60,048 nt of DNA from Nocardioides alcanivorans. GTDB lineage: Bacteria; Actinomycetota; Actinomycetes; Propionibacteriales; Nocardioidaceae. Positions 24,117-32,691 of the stretch are shown in pieces (position 1 is the first letter of the stretch; every line of letters starts with the position of its first letter). The position numbers and the translations under genes were made by a program. The stretch spans positions 1 through 60,048 of the forward strand of contig NZ_JAKGRW010000045.1 of assembly GCF_021555175.1 (NCBI RefSeq). Reading direction: 5' to 3'. Below the pieces are notes generated by a model that was given only the letters and a program-made list of their open reading frames with translations, had not been told where the DNA came from and ran no database searches.

Positions 24117-25463
24117 TCAGATGACGCCGAGGGCCAGCATGGCGTCGGCGACCTGGACGAAGCTGGAGATGTTGGCTCCGGCGACGTAGTTGCCCGGCTC
24201 GCCGAACGTGTCGGCTGCCGTGGCGCAGCGGTCGTGCAGATCGATCATGATCTGGTCGAGCCGCTCCTCGGTGTGGCTGAAGTGCCACGAGTCGCGCGAC
24301 GCGTTCTGCTGCATCTCCAGTGCGCTGGTGGCGACGCCGCCGGCGTTGGCGGCCTTGCCCGGCGCGAAGAGCACGTCGTTGTCGGCGAAGATCGCGACGG
24401 CATCGGGCGTGCACGGCATGTTGGCGCCCTCGGCGACGGCCAGCACGCCGTTGGCGACCAGCGACTTCGCGTCCTCGGCGTGCAACTCGTTCTGGGTGGC
24501 GCAGGGGAGGGCGATCTCACAGGGCACCGACCAGACGGAGCCCTCGGCGTGGTGGGTCGCGTTGGGCCGCTGGGCGGCGTAGTCGGTGAGGCGACCGCGC
24601 TCGACCTCCTTGATCTGCTTGAGCAGATCGAGGTCGAGACCGTCCTCGTCGACGACGTAGCCGCCGGAGTCGGAGCAGGCCACGACCTGGGCGCCGAGCT
24701 GCGTCGCCTTCTGTGCGGCGTAGATGGCGACGTTGCCGGAACCGGACACGATGACACGGCGGCCGGAGAGGCTGCGGTTCTTCGTGGCGAGCATCTCGCG
24801 GGTGAAGAAGACCGTGCCGTAGCCGGTGGCCTCGGTGCGCACCTGCGAGCCGCCGTACGCCAGGCCCTTGCCGGTGAGGACGCCGGACTCGTAGCGGTTG
24901 GTGATCCGCTTGTACTGGCCGAAGAGATAGCCGATCTCGCGGCCGCCGACGCCGATGTCGCCGGCCGGCACGTCGGTGTATTCACCGATGTGGCGGTAGA
25001 GCTCGGTCATGAAGGACTGGCAGAAACGCATGATCTCGGCGTCGCTGCGGCCCTTGGGGTCGAAGTCGGAACCACCCTTGCCGCCGCCGATGGGCAGGCC
25101 GGTGAGGGCGTTCTTGAAGATCTGCTCGAAGCCGAGGAACTTCACGATGCCGAGGTTCACCGTGGGGTGGAAGCGCAGGCCGCCCTTGTAGGGGCCGAGG
25201 GCGGAGTTGAACTCCACGCGGAAGCCGCGGTTGATGTGGACGTTGCCCTTGTCGTCGGTCCACGGCACCCGGAACATGAGCTGGCGCTCAGGCTCGCAGA
25301 GGCGCTCAATGATGCTGCCGGCCGCGTATTCCGGGCGGGCTGCAACCACGCGGTTCAGGGAGTCGAGGACCTCACGCACCGCCTGGTGGAACTCGGCTTC
25401 GCCGGGGTTCCGGTCCAGAACGGTGCGGTACGCACGGTCCAGGGTGGGATCGAGTTCAGACAT
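24117..25463 (-). CDS. gdhA: NADP-specific glutamate dehydrogenase
   Basis: 448 residues, the bacterial hexameric class. The glutamate/2-oxoglutarate site is GPYKGGLRFHP, the catalytic region GLPIGGGKGGSDFDPKG, and nucleotide binding is VIVSGSGNVAIYAAQKA. It makes glutamate from ammonium, 2-oxoglutarate and NADPH. ATG at 25463 in the opposite direction to its neighbours. It interrupts the conserved clpS/DUF2017-mec-cysO order seen in mycobacteria, so it is probably an independent insertion. A bidirectional terminator follows. Confidence 0.96.
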   Translation of the reverse strand: MSELDPTLDRAYRTVLDRNPGEAEFHQAVREVLDSLNRVVAARPEYAAGSIIERLCEPERQLMFRVPWTDDKGNVHINRGFRVEFNSALGPYKGGLRFHPTVNLGIVKFLGFEQIFKNALTGLPIGGGKGGSDFDPKGRSDAEIMRFCQSFMTELYRHIGEYTDVPAGDIGVGGREIGYLFGQYKRITNRYESGVLTGKGLAYGGSQVRTEATGYGTVFFTREMLATKNRSLSGRRVIVSGSGNVAIYAAQKATQLGAQVVACSDSGGYVVDEDGLDLDLLKQIKEVERGRLTDYAAQRPNATHHAEGSVWSVPCEIALPCATQNELHAEDAKSLVANGVLAVAEGANMPCTPDAVAIFADNDVLFAPGKAANAGGVATSALEMQQNASRDSWHFSHTEERLDQIMIDLHDRCATAADTFGEPGNYVAGANISSFVQVADAMLALGVI

Positions 25464-25570
25464 GAGCGCAGCCTAAACGACGACCACTTTCCGGGCCGAT
25501 TCGTCTCACCATCCACCGGTTGGGACGGCGCCCGTCCGGGGCTCGGGACGGCTCAACTAGGCTGTCTCCC

Positions 25571-25999
25571 GTGTTGACCATCGACCAGGCCGCTTACGAC
25601 GCCATCGTCGCGCACGCCAAGCGTGATCACCCCGACGAGGCATGTGGCATCGTCGCCGGTCCCGAGGGCAGCGACCGGCCGGAGCGGGTCGTCGAGATGG
25701 TCAACGCCGCGGGCTCTCCCACGTTCTACGAGTTCGACTCCACCGAGCTCCTGGCTCTCTACAAGGAGATGTGGGACCGCGACGAGGAGCCGGTGATCGT
25801 CTACCACTCCCACACCGCGACCGAGGCCTACCCGAGCCGCACCGACATCGGTCTGGCGAGCGAGCCCGGCGCCCACTACGTGCTCGTCTCCACGCGCGAG
25901 CACGGGAATAACGACGGACCGGTGGAGTTCAGGTCCTACAGGATCGTCGACGGCGAAGTGACCGAGGAAGAGGTCACCGTCGTCCCCGAGCTCGCCTGA
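25571..25999 (+). CDS. mec: JAMM-type metalloprotease (Mec/M67 family) for CysO
   Basis: 142 residues, a stand-alone JAB1/MPN domain. The zinc motif is YHSHTATEAYPSRTD (H-x-H-x7-S-x2-D), with the catalytic Glu near EACGIVAG. In Mycobacterium tuberculosis Mec cleaves the cysteine adduct of CysO to release cysteine. The GTG at 25571 is used because the longer upstream frame lacks conserved residues. mec, cysO and cysM follow each other closely, the standard thiocarboxylate-dependent cysteine pathway. Confidence 0.92.
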   Translation: MLTIDQAAYDAIVAHAKRDHPDEACGIVAGPEGSDRPERVVEMVNAAGSPTFYEFDSTELLALYKEMWDRDEEPVIVYHSHTATEAYPSRTDIGLASEPGAHYVLVSTREHGNNDGPVEFRSYRIVDGEVTEEEVTVVPELA

Positions 26000-26061
26000 C
26001 CAGAGCTTTCCTCACCAGCGTGTGAAGCGGCACGCGTTCAACCACGACAAGGAGCACTCCC

Positions 26062-26340
26062 ATGGCCATCGAGGTCCGGATCCCGACCATCCTGCGCACC
26101 TACACCGACGGCGAGAAGGCGGTGACCGCCGAAGGCGCCACCCTCGCCGCCCTGATCGACGACCTCGAGGCGAACCACGCCGGCATCAAGGACCGTCTCA
26201 TCGACAACGGCGACCTGCGTCGCTTCGTCAACGTCTACATCAACGACGAGGACGTCCGCTTCATCGGTGGCCTCGAGGCCAAGCTGTCCGACGGTGACCA
26301 GGTCGTGGTGCTTCCGGCCGTCGCCGGCGGCGCCAACTGA
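26062..26340 (+). CDS. cysO: Sulfur-carrier protein CysO (ThiS/MoaD family)
   Basis: 92 residues with the ubiquitin-like fold pattern VRIPTILRTYTDGEKAVT, VNVYINDEDVRF and DGDQVVVLPAVAGG. The C-terminus is GGAN rather than the usual terminal GG. A free C-terminal glycine is needed for adenylation and thiocarboxylate formation, so the two extra residues must be removed, possibly by the adjacent Mec protease. ATG at 26062. CysM gene 14 bases downstream. Confidence 0.9.
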   Translation: MAIEVRIPTILRTYTDGEKAVTAEGATLAALIDDLEANHAGIKDRLIDNGDLRRFVNVYINDEDVRFIGGLEAKLSDGDQVVVLPAVAGGAN

Positions 26341-26354
26341 GCCACGTCACCCTC

Positions 26355-27305
26355 ATGGCCCGTTTCGACAATCTCCTCGCCTCCGTCGGGGGCACGCCGC
26401 TCGTTGGCCTGCCCCGGCTCTCTCCCAGTCCGGATGTCCGGATCTGGGCGAAGTTGGAGGACCGCAACCCGACCGGCTCCATCAAGGACCGGCCGGCCCT
26501 GCGGATGGTCGAGCAGGCCGAGAAGGACGGACTGCTCCGGCCCGGCTGCACCATCTTGGAGCCGACGTCGGGCAACACCGGCATCTCGCTGGCCATGGCG
26601 GCCAAGCTCAAGGGCTACCGCTTGGTCTGCGTGATGCCGGAGAACACCTCGGAGGAGCGGCGCCAGCTGCTGCGCATGTGGGGAGCCGAGATCATCTCCT
26701 CGCCTGCAGCCGGCGGCTCCAACGAGGCCGTGCGGGTGGCCAAGCAGATGGCAGCCGAGCACCCCGACTGGGTGATGCTCTACCAGTACGGCAATGCCGG
26801 GAACGCCCTTGCGCACGAGGAGGGCACCGGCCCCGAGCTGTTGGCCGACCTTCCTGAGATCACGCACTTCGTGGCGGGCCTGGGCACCACGGGCACGCTC
26901 ATGGGTGTCTCCCGTTTCTTCCGCAAGGCCAAGCCCGACGTGCGCATCGTCGCTGCCGAGCCGCGCTACGGCGAGCTGGTCTATGGCCTGCGCAACCTCG
27001 ATGAGGGATTCGTTCCCGAGCTGTACGACGCCTCGCTCATCGACTCGCGCTTCTCGGTGGGGCCGCGGGACGCCGTACGCCGGGTGCGTGACCTCCTCGA
27101 ACTCGAGGGCATCTTCGCCGGCATCTCGACCGGAGCGATCCTGCACGCAGCCATTGGCCAGGCCGTGAAGGCCGCCAAGGCGGGTGAGCGGGCCGACATC
27201 GCCTTCGTCGTCGCCGACGGCGGCTGGAAGTATCTCTCCACCGGCGCCTACGAGGGCACCATGGACGAGGCCGAGGCTCGCCTCGAGGGTCAGCTCTGGG
27301 CCTGA
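26355..27305 (+). CDS. cysM: O-phosphoserine/CysO-dependent cysteine synthase CysM
   Basis: 316-residue PLP enzyme of the cysteine synthase family. The PLP lysine is in NPTGSIKDRPA, the substrate loop is EPTSGNTG and the glycine-rich phosphate-binding loop GLGTTGTLMGV. In mycobacteria CysM uses O-phosphoserine and CysO-thiocarboxylate to build cysteine on CysO, which fits the mec-cysO-cysM cluster. ATG at 26355; murI starts four bases after its stop. Confidence 0.92.
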   Translation: MARFDNLLASVGGTPLVGLPRLSPSPDVRIWAKLEDRNPTGSIKDRPALRMVEQAEKDGLLRPGCTILEPTSGNTGISLAMAAKLKGYRLVCVMPENTSEERRQLLRMWGAEIISSPAAGGSNEAVRVAKQMAAEHPDWVMLYQYGNAGNALAHEEGTGPELLADLPEITHFVAGLGTTGTLMGVSRFFRKAKPDVRIVAAEPRYGELVYGLRNLDEGFVPELYDASLIDSRFSVGPRDAVRRVRDLLELEGIFAGISTGAILHAAIGQAVKAAKAGERADIAFVVADGGWKYLSTGAYEGTMDEAEARLEGQLWA

Positions 27306-27308
27306 GCC

Positions 27309-28109
27309 GTGACGGACGAACCCATCGGCATCTTCGACTCGGGCTTCGGCGGACTGACCGTCGTGCGCTCGGTCATCGACCAGTTGCCGCACGAGTCCGT
27401 GCTCTACCTGGGTGACACCGCCCGCCAGCCCTACGGCCCCAAGCCGATCGGACAGGTGCGTGAGTATGCCCTTGAATGCCTCGACCACCTGGTCGACCAG
27501 GGCGTGAAGGCACTCGTCATCGCCTGCAACTCGGCCAGCGCTGCCATGCTGCGCGACGCCCGCGAGCGTTACGACGTGCCTGTCATCGAGGTGATCCTGC
27601 CAGCGACCCGGCGTGCCGTTGCGGCGAGCCGCACCGGCCGCATCGGGGTGATCTGCACGCGTGCCACCGCCGAGTCGATGGCCTACGACGACGCCTTCGC
27701 TGCCGCGCCGCACGTCGAACTCCACACCCAGTCGTGCCCGACGTTCGTGGACTTCGTCGAGCAGGGCATCACCGGCGGTGACGAGCTCCTCGCCGCTGCC
27801 CACGACTACCTCGACCCGTTGACGTCGGCGGGCGTCGACACGCTGATCCTCGGATGCACTCACTATCCTCTCTTGACTGGTGTGATCTCCTACGTGATGG
27901 GAGACCAAGTGACGCTGGTGAGCAGTGCCGAGGAGTGTGCGAAAGACGTCTACCGCACGCTGGTCAGGGGGAGCATGATGCGAAGCGAGGGGACGCCGGA
28001 GCACCGGTTCCTGACCACGGGCGCGCCGGAGGAGTTCGAGCGCATCGGCCGCCGCTTCCTCGGTCCCGAGCTCTCAGCAGCCCACCAGTACGTCGGGGGT
28101 CTGGTGTGA
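27309..28109 (+). CDS. murI: Glutamate racemase
   Basis: 266 residues. The signature IGIFDSGFGGLTV opens the protein. Catalytic cysteines lie in IACNSASAA and LGCTHYPLL, and YLGDTARQPYG forms the substrate loop. It supplies D-glutamate for peptidoglycan in the cytoplasm. GTG start at 27309; its stop overlaps the GTG of the metallo-beta-lactamase gene by four bases. Confidence 0.95.
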   Translation: MTDEPIGIFDSGFGGLTVVRSVIDQLPHESVLYLGDTARQPYGPKPIGQVREYALECLDHLVDQGVKALVIACNSASAAMLRDARERYDVPVIEVILPATRRAVAASRTGRIGVICTRATAESMAYDDAFAAAPHVELHTQSCPTFVDFVEQGITGGDELLAAAHDYLDPLTSAGVDTLILGCTHYPLLTGVISYVMGDQVTLVSSAEECAKDVYRTLVRGSMMRSEGTPEHRFLTTGAPEEFERIGRRFLGPELSAAHQYVGGLV

Positions 28110-28866
28110 AGCTCACCGTCGTCGGTTGCTCGGGTTCCTACCCCGGCCCGGACTCGCCCGCCAGCTGTTATCTGTTGGAGGAGGAGTTCGCAGGCCGCAC
28201 CTGGCGGGTGCTGCTCGACCTCGGCAGCGGTGCGCTGGGCAGCCTGCACAACTTCGTCGATCCGCTCGCGATCGACGGTGTCTTCCTCAGCCACCTGCAT
28301 GCCGATCACTGCCTCGATCTCTGCGGCTACTACGTGTTGCGTCGCTATCATCCCAGTGGCCACGCCCCCTGATTCCCGTGTGGGGGCCTCCCGGCACCGA
28401 CGCGCGGTTGGCAGGCGCCTATGACCTGGCCCCGGAGCCCGGCATGCACGAGGAGTTCGAGTTCCGGCTCTATCCCGAGCATGCCTTCAGGTTCGGCCCG
28501 TTCACGGTGGAGGCCTTTGACGTCGTGCACCCGGTGCCGGCCTACTCGCTGCGGGTGACCGATCCAGCCGGGAGGGTGCTCGCCTACTCCGGTGACTGTG
28601 GGCCTTGCGAGGGTCTCGAACGGGCCGTGGCCGGTGCCGACCTGATGCTGGCGGAAGCTGCATTCTGCGATGGCGACGACAACCCCGAGGACCTGCACCT
28701 CACCGGCGTCGAGGTCGGTGACCTGGCCACCCGTGCCGGGGTCGGCCGCCTCGTGCTCACCCACATCCCGCCGTGGCACGAGAAGCAGCGTGCCTATGAC
28801 GAGGCGCGCACCCGTTGGGACGGCCAGCTCGATCTGGCCGAGGTCGGCGCGGTCTACGAAATCTGA
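28106..28866 (+). CDS. Metallo-beta-lactamase fold hydrolase, Rv1339-like (one frameshift)
   Basis: About 253 residues when repaired. The zinc motif is SHLHADHCLDL (H-x-H-x-D-H), with further ligands around YSGDCGPC and the terminal THIPPWHE. The position between murI and rph matches Rv1339, which from memory has been described as a cyclic-nucleotide phosphodiesterase that lowers cAMP. The frame breaks at 28365-28369 (ccccc); one added C gives HPSGHAPLIPVWGPPG. GTG start at 28106 overlapping the murI stop. The enzymatic role is inferred from synteny. Confidence 0.87.
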
Positions 28867-28868
28867 CC

Positions 28869-28987
28869 CGAACCTTCACTCAGAACACGCCAACCCTCAC
28901 TCAGAACACGCCAACCTGCAGTTGGTGTACGAACCTGGTGGTTCGTTCATTCCGAGTGAAGGTTCGCGTGTTCTGAGTGAAGGTTCG
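28869..28987. repeat. Inverted array of 22-bp repeats, probable bidirectional terminator
   Basis: A 22-bp unit at 28869-28890 is exactly inverted at 28966-28987. A near copy follows it directly at 28891-28911, and a half copy gagtgaaggttcg lies at 28954-28966. The centre carries another dyad around ctgcag. It lies between the convergent MBL and response-regulator genes. Confidence 0.75.
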
Positions 28988-28989
28988 CG

Positions 28990-29667
28990 TCAGACGAGAC
29001 CGGCGTCGTGCATGCAGATCGCGATCTGCACGCGGTTGGTCGCCTGGAGCTTGTCGAAGATCCGGGAGACATGGGCCTTCACCGTCGGCAACGACAAGAA
29101 GAGCTCCCGGGCGATCTCCGCGTTGCTCAGTCCGCGCCCGACTGCCAGGGCCACGTCGCGCTCCCGGTCGGTGAGCCGGTCGGCTCGGGCCAGGGCTGCC
29201 GACGTACGGTCCGGGGCGTCGTTGCGCACCTGGCGGATCAGTGAGGCGGTGGCCGACGGGGAGAGCATCGGATCGCCGGCGACGACGGAACGGACCGCCT
29301 GCACGATGTCGCCGGGCGGAGTGTCCTTGACGAGGAACCCCTCGGCACCGGCGGCGACAGCGGAGACGACGTAGTCGTCGGCCTCGAACGTGGTGAGCAC
29401 GATGACCCGTGGGGGATCGGGCCGCTCGTGAAGGACCCTCGTCGCCTCGAGCCCGTCCATGCCGGGCATCCGGATGTCCATGAGGACGACGTCGGGCGTG
29501 TGCTGGGTGACTGCCGCGATCCCCGCGGCGCCGTCACCTGCCTCGGCCACGACGTCGATGTCGCTCTGCCCTCCGAGCATCAGGGTGAGGGCCGAGCGCA
29601 CCAGCGGGTCGTCGTCGACGATCACCAGACGGATCGGTTCGGTGGCTGCGTCGAGGGCGGGAGTCAC
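28990..29667 (-). CDS. LuxR/NarL-family response regulator
   Basis: 225 residues. The receiver domain (about 12-130) has IVDDDPLVRSAL with the acidic pair, the phosphoryl Asp in VVLMDIRMPGMDG, the T of VLTTFEADDY and the K of FLVKDTPP. A LuxR-type HTH follows (LTDRERDVALAVGRGLSNAEIARELFLSLPTVKAHVSRI). The GTG start at 29667 overlaps the kinase stop by four bases. It probably controls the ABC exporter divergent from the kinase. Confidence 0.93.
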   Translation of the reverse strand: MTPALDAATEPIRLVIVDDDPLVRSALTLMLGGQSDIDVVAEAGDGAAGIAAVTQHTPDVVLMDIRMPGMDGLEATRVLHERPDPPRVIVLTTFEADDYVVSAVAAGAEGFLVKDTPPGDIVQAVRSVVAGDPMLSPSATASLIRQVRNDAPDRTSAALARADRLTDRERDVALAVGRGLSNAEIARELFLSLPTVKAHVSRIFDKLQATNRVQIAICMHDAGLV

Positions 29668-30839
29668 GGGGACCACGGTAGCCACACCTGGACGACGAAG
29701 TCGTCTCCGTTTCGTCCGTGCTCGAGGGTGCCGCCGATGAGGACAGCCCGTTCGGTGAGGCCGACCAGCCCGAGTCCGGCGCCCGGAGCAACGCCGCGGA
29801 CGAAGCCGATCGGGTTGCGCACGACGAGGTGGAGCCCTTCCTCGGGGCCGCCGGTGGCGAGCAGGTGCACGGTGGCGCTCGGGGCATGCTTGCGGGCGTT
29901 GGTGATCGCCTCCTGCACCGTCCGGTACGCCGCTCGGCCCGTCGTCGCCGCCATGGATCCGGGGTCCACGACCCGGTCGTCGACGAAGATCTGGTCGCCG
30001 GACAGGCGTGCCTCGGCGATCAGGTCGGGCAGGTCGCCCCACGTGGGCTGCGGACGGTCCAGGAGCTCTCCGCTCTCTCGGTCGCGGAGCACGCCGAGCA
30101 CCGCCCTCAGGTCGTCGAGGGCAGCGTTGGACTGGGTCTGGATGAGGCCGGCGTGCTCGCGCATCTGCTCAGCAGTGAGGTCGGTACGGAAGGAGAGTGC
30201 TCCCGAGAGCATCGAGACCTGGCTGATCCGGTGCGCCAGCACGTCGTGCATCTCGCGGGCGATGCGGGCACGTTCGTCGCCCTTGGCCTTCGCGGCACGC
30301 AGCTCCTGCTCGGCCTCGGCTCGGGCGAGGCGGTCGTGGAGGTTGTGGAGCAGCTCGCGGCGGGAACCGATGTACATGCCCCACGCCATCATCGCGGCGA
30401 CGAAGGCGATGTTGACGCTGAGGTCGAGGAGGTAGCTGGTCGTCTCGACCTGCATGTAGCTGGCGAAGCCGAGCGCCGACCCGAGGCTGATCAGGCCGAT
30501 CACGAGGATCTGCGGGACGTTCCGCCTGGTCGCGACCGACACGGCGGCCAGGGTTGCCGGGCCAGCCGCGGCGGCGGAGAAGCAGGCGATCACGGCGGTG
30601 AGGACGGCCACCGGCACCGGGTGGCGGCGCCGCAGGTGCACGACGGCGAAGGCGACGATGCCGAGCAGCATGTCGACGACGAAGACACCCGGGTGGTCTT
30701 CCTGGAACTCCGCGACGGTGATCCAGAGAGCCCCGCTGATCAGCACGCACCCGACATAGCGGGCAACGCTCGCCCGGCGACTGATCCTGGCGGTCTCCCA
30801 CGGGCGTGCGGGGACCTGCCAGCGCAGGTAGGTCTTCAC
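29664..30839 (-). CDS. Sensor histidine kinase, HisKA_3 (NarL-partner) type
   Basis: 391 residues. About five to six transmembrane helices lie in the first 190 residues. A DHp helix with the phosphoacceptor His follows in ARIAREMHDVLAHRISQVSM. The ATPase domain has the N-box region EAITNARKHAP and the G-box GAGLGLVGLTER. The GTG start at 30839 is divergent from the ABC genes. It is cotranscribed with the response regulator. The small extracytoplasmic loops suggest membrane or cell-envelope stress sensing, as in LiaS-like kinases; the signal is not known. Confidence 0.92.
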   Translation of the reverse strand: MKTYLRWQVPARPWETARISRRASVARYVGCVLISGALWITVAEFQEDHPGVFVVDMLLGIVAFAVVHLRRRHPVPVAVLTAVIACFSAAAAGPATLAAVSVATRRNVPQILVIGLISLGSALGFASYMQVETTSYLLDLSVNIAFVAAMMAWGMYIGSRRELLHNLHDRLARAEAEQELRAAKAKGDERARIAREMHDVLAHRISQVSMLSGALSFRTDLTAEQMREHAGLIQTQSNAALDDLRAVLGVLRDRESGELLDRPQPTWGDLPDLIAEARLSGDQIFVDDRVVDPGSMAATTGRAAYRTVQEAITNARKHAPSATVHLLATGGPEEGLHLVVRNPIGFVRGVAPGAGLGLVGLTERAVLIGGTLEHGRNGDDFVVQVWLPWSP

Positions 30840-30880
30840 CCCGGCAGCGTAGTGAGCCGTGCCGCCGCCCGGCAGTGGGC

Positions 30881-30903
30881 GTCGGTAGGAGTCAGGAACC
30901 GAC
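30881..30903. promoter_or_regulatory. Possible regulator site in divergent kinase/ABC promoter
   Basis: Inverted repeat gtcggt (30881-30886) and accgac (30898-30903) with an 11-base spacer, between the kinase and ABC transporter starts. It could be the response-regulator box; this is inferred from position. Confidence 0.35.
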
Positions 30904-30971
30904 TTTGGTAGGGGGTGTGTCGAGCCCGCAGGACGGTGTGCGTGACGGAGGTTTGCGGCAGGGTGGTGGGC

Positions 30972-31886
30972 ATGATCAAGGTTGAGAACCTCTCCAAGAA
31001 GTACGGCGACTTCCTCGCCGTCGACAGGATCAGTTTCACCGCCCAACCGGGTCGGGTCACTGGCTTCCTCGGACCCAACGGGGCCGGAAAGTCCACGACG
31101 ATGCGCATGATGGTCGGCCTCACGCGGCCCGACGCAGGTGTCGTCACCGTCGGTGGACACGACTACCTGGACATCCCCAACCCGGGCTGCCACGTCGGCG
31201 TACTGCTCGACGCCTCGGCCCAGCACGCCGGCCGGACCGGTCGTGAGGTACTGGCGCTGAGCGCGGCGACGATGGGCCTGCCCAAGAAGCGCGTCGACGA
31301 GATGCTTGCCCTGGTGTCACTCTCCGAGTCCGAGTCCAAGCGCCGGGTGCGCAACTACTCACTCGGCATGCGGCAGCGGCTCGGCATCGCCAATGCGTTG
31401 ATGGGTGACCCGCAGGTGCTGATCCTCGACGAGCCCGCGAACGGGCTCGACCCGGCGGGCATCCGCTGGATGCGCGGTCTCCTGAAGGGGTACGCCGACC
31501 GTGGCGGCACGGTGCTCCTCTCCAGTCACCTGCTCCACGAGGTGCAGCAGATCGCTGATGACCTGGTGATGATCGGCCGCGGTGCCATCGTCGCCCAGGG
31601 CACGCCCCAGGAACTGCTCCAGGACTCCGGCACCTACTTCCGTGCCGTCGAGCAGGAGCGTCTCCTCGAGGCCCTGCGGGCGCAGGGCGTCGAGCCGGTC
31701 GCCGTCGCCGACGGCTTCCGGGCCGACGTCGAGAGCGTTCGGATCGGAGAGGTTGCGTCCGCACAGGGAATCACCCTCATCGAGCTCCGGCCCGCCGACG
31801 GCGGTCTCGAAGACCTCTTCCTCGAACTCACCGCTGAGACCCAGCGCGAGGGCTACACCGACAACACGGCAGGAGACCGGGCATGA
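30972..31886 (+). CDS. ABC transporter ATP-binding protein
   Basis: 304 residues. Walker A is GPNGAGKST, the signature region NYSLGMRQRLGIANAL, Walker B VLILDEPANGLDP and the switch His in SSHLLHE. The C-terminal extension (about 220-304) is typical of DrrA/CcmA-like exporters. ATG at 30972. The stop overlaps the permease start by four bases. Located beside a divergent two-component system, so this is probably an envelope-stress or antimicrobial-peptide exporter. Confidence 0.92.
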   Translation: MIKVENLSKKYGDFLAVDRISFTAQPGRVTGFLGPNGAGKSTTMRMMVGLTRPDAGVVTVGGHDYLDIPNPGCHVGVLLDASAQHAGRTGREVLALSAATMGLPKKRVDEMLALVSLSESESKRRVRNYSLGMRQRLGIANALMGDPQVLILDEPANGLDPAGIRWMRGLLKGYADRGGTVLLSSHLLHEVQQIADDLVMIGRGAIVAQGTPQELLQDSGTYFRAVEQERLLEALRAQGVEPVAVADGFRADVESVRIGEVASAQGITLIELRPADGGLEDLFLELTAETQREGYTDNTAGDRA

Positions 31887-32662
31887 GTGCCAACACCGCC
31901 CTTGAACCGGGCATGATCGACATCTCGGCCAGCAGCCGCCCGTCGTTGGTGAAGCTGATCGGCGTCGAGATCCGCAAGATGACCGACACCCGGGCCGGCA
32001 TGTGGCTGCTGATCGCGATCGCAGCGATCACCGTGGTGGTCAACGCACTGTTCCTGATCTTCTCCAAGGACGACCTCCCGTTCCTGGCGTTCCTACAGTT
32101 CTCCGCGATGCCACAGGGGATCCTGCTGCCGATTCTCGCGGTGTTGCTGGTCACCCAGGAGTGGGGCCAGCGCACCGGGTTGGTGACCTTCGCGCTGGTG
32201 CCGCACCGCGGCCGGGTGATGCTCGCGAAGTTCGCCGCCGCCGTGGTCTTCGTGGTGGCCGCCTACCTCATTGCGATTGCCATCGCCCTGGTGCTCACCC
32301 CGATCGCTGGCGCCTCCGACCCGTGGGAAGACGTCAGCGGGCCCTTCCTGATCCGGATCCTGCTGGCCCTGCTGCTCGGAGCCATCTGGGGCTGGGCCTT
32401 CGGCATCGCCCTGCTCAACAGCGCGTTTGCCATCGTGGCCTACTTCGCGGTGCCGACCCTGATCAGCATCGTCACGGCGATCTGGACCGCGGCCCAGGAC
32501 GCACTACTGTGGTTCGACCTGACCACCTCCTCATCGATGCTCTTCGAGCCTGACGGCATCAGTGGCAAGGAATGGGCCCAGATCGGCACGGGCACGCTGA
32601 TCTGGATCGTCGTGCCGCTCGTCATCGGCTTCATCCGGGTCAACAAGGCCGAGATCAAGTAG
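31883..32662 (+). CDS. ABC-2 type transporter permease
   Basis: 259 residues with about six hydrophobic segments. IRKMTDTRAGMWLL precedes the first helix, and the C-terminal helix is near WIVVPLVIGFIRV. The architecture is that of ABC-2 exporter permeases partnered with DrrA-like ATPases. ATG at 31883 overlaps the ATPase stop (ATGA). It completes the transporter inserted between the MBL gene and rph. Confidence 0.88.
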   Translation: MSANTALEPGMIDISASSRPSLVKLIGVEIRKMTDTRAGMWLLIAIAAITVVVNALFLIFSKDDLPFLAFLQFSAMPQGILLPILAVLLVTQEWGQRTGLVTFALVPHRGRVMLAKFAAAVVFVVAAYLIAIAIALVLTPIAGASDPWEDVSGPFLIRILLALLLGAIWGWAFGIALLNSAFAIVAYFAVPTLISIVTAIWTAAQDALLWFDLTTSSSMLFEPDGISGKEWAQIGTGTLIWIVVPLVIGFIRVNKAEIK

Positions 32663-32691
32663 TCGAGTGAGGGCGTCGTAGGGTCGTGGCC

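Noticed and set aside
24081..25577. 498-residue plus-strand frame opposite gdhA
   Set aside because: Antisense shadow of glutamate dehydrogenase, Gly/Val/Asp-rich, no conserved domain.
28869..28987. CRISPR or phage attachment site
   Set aside because: Units are inverted relative to each other with no spacer pattern, and no integrase or tRNA target is adjacent.
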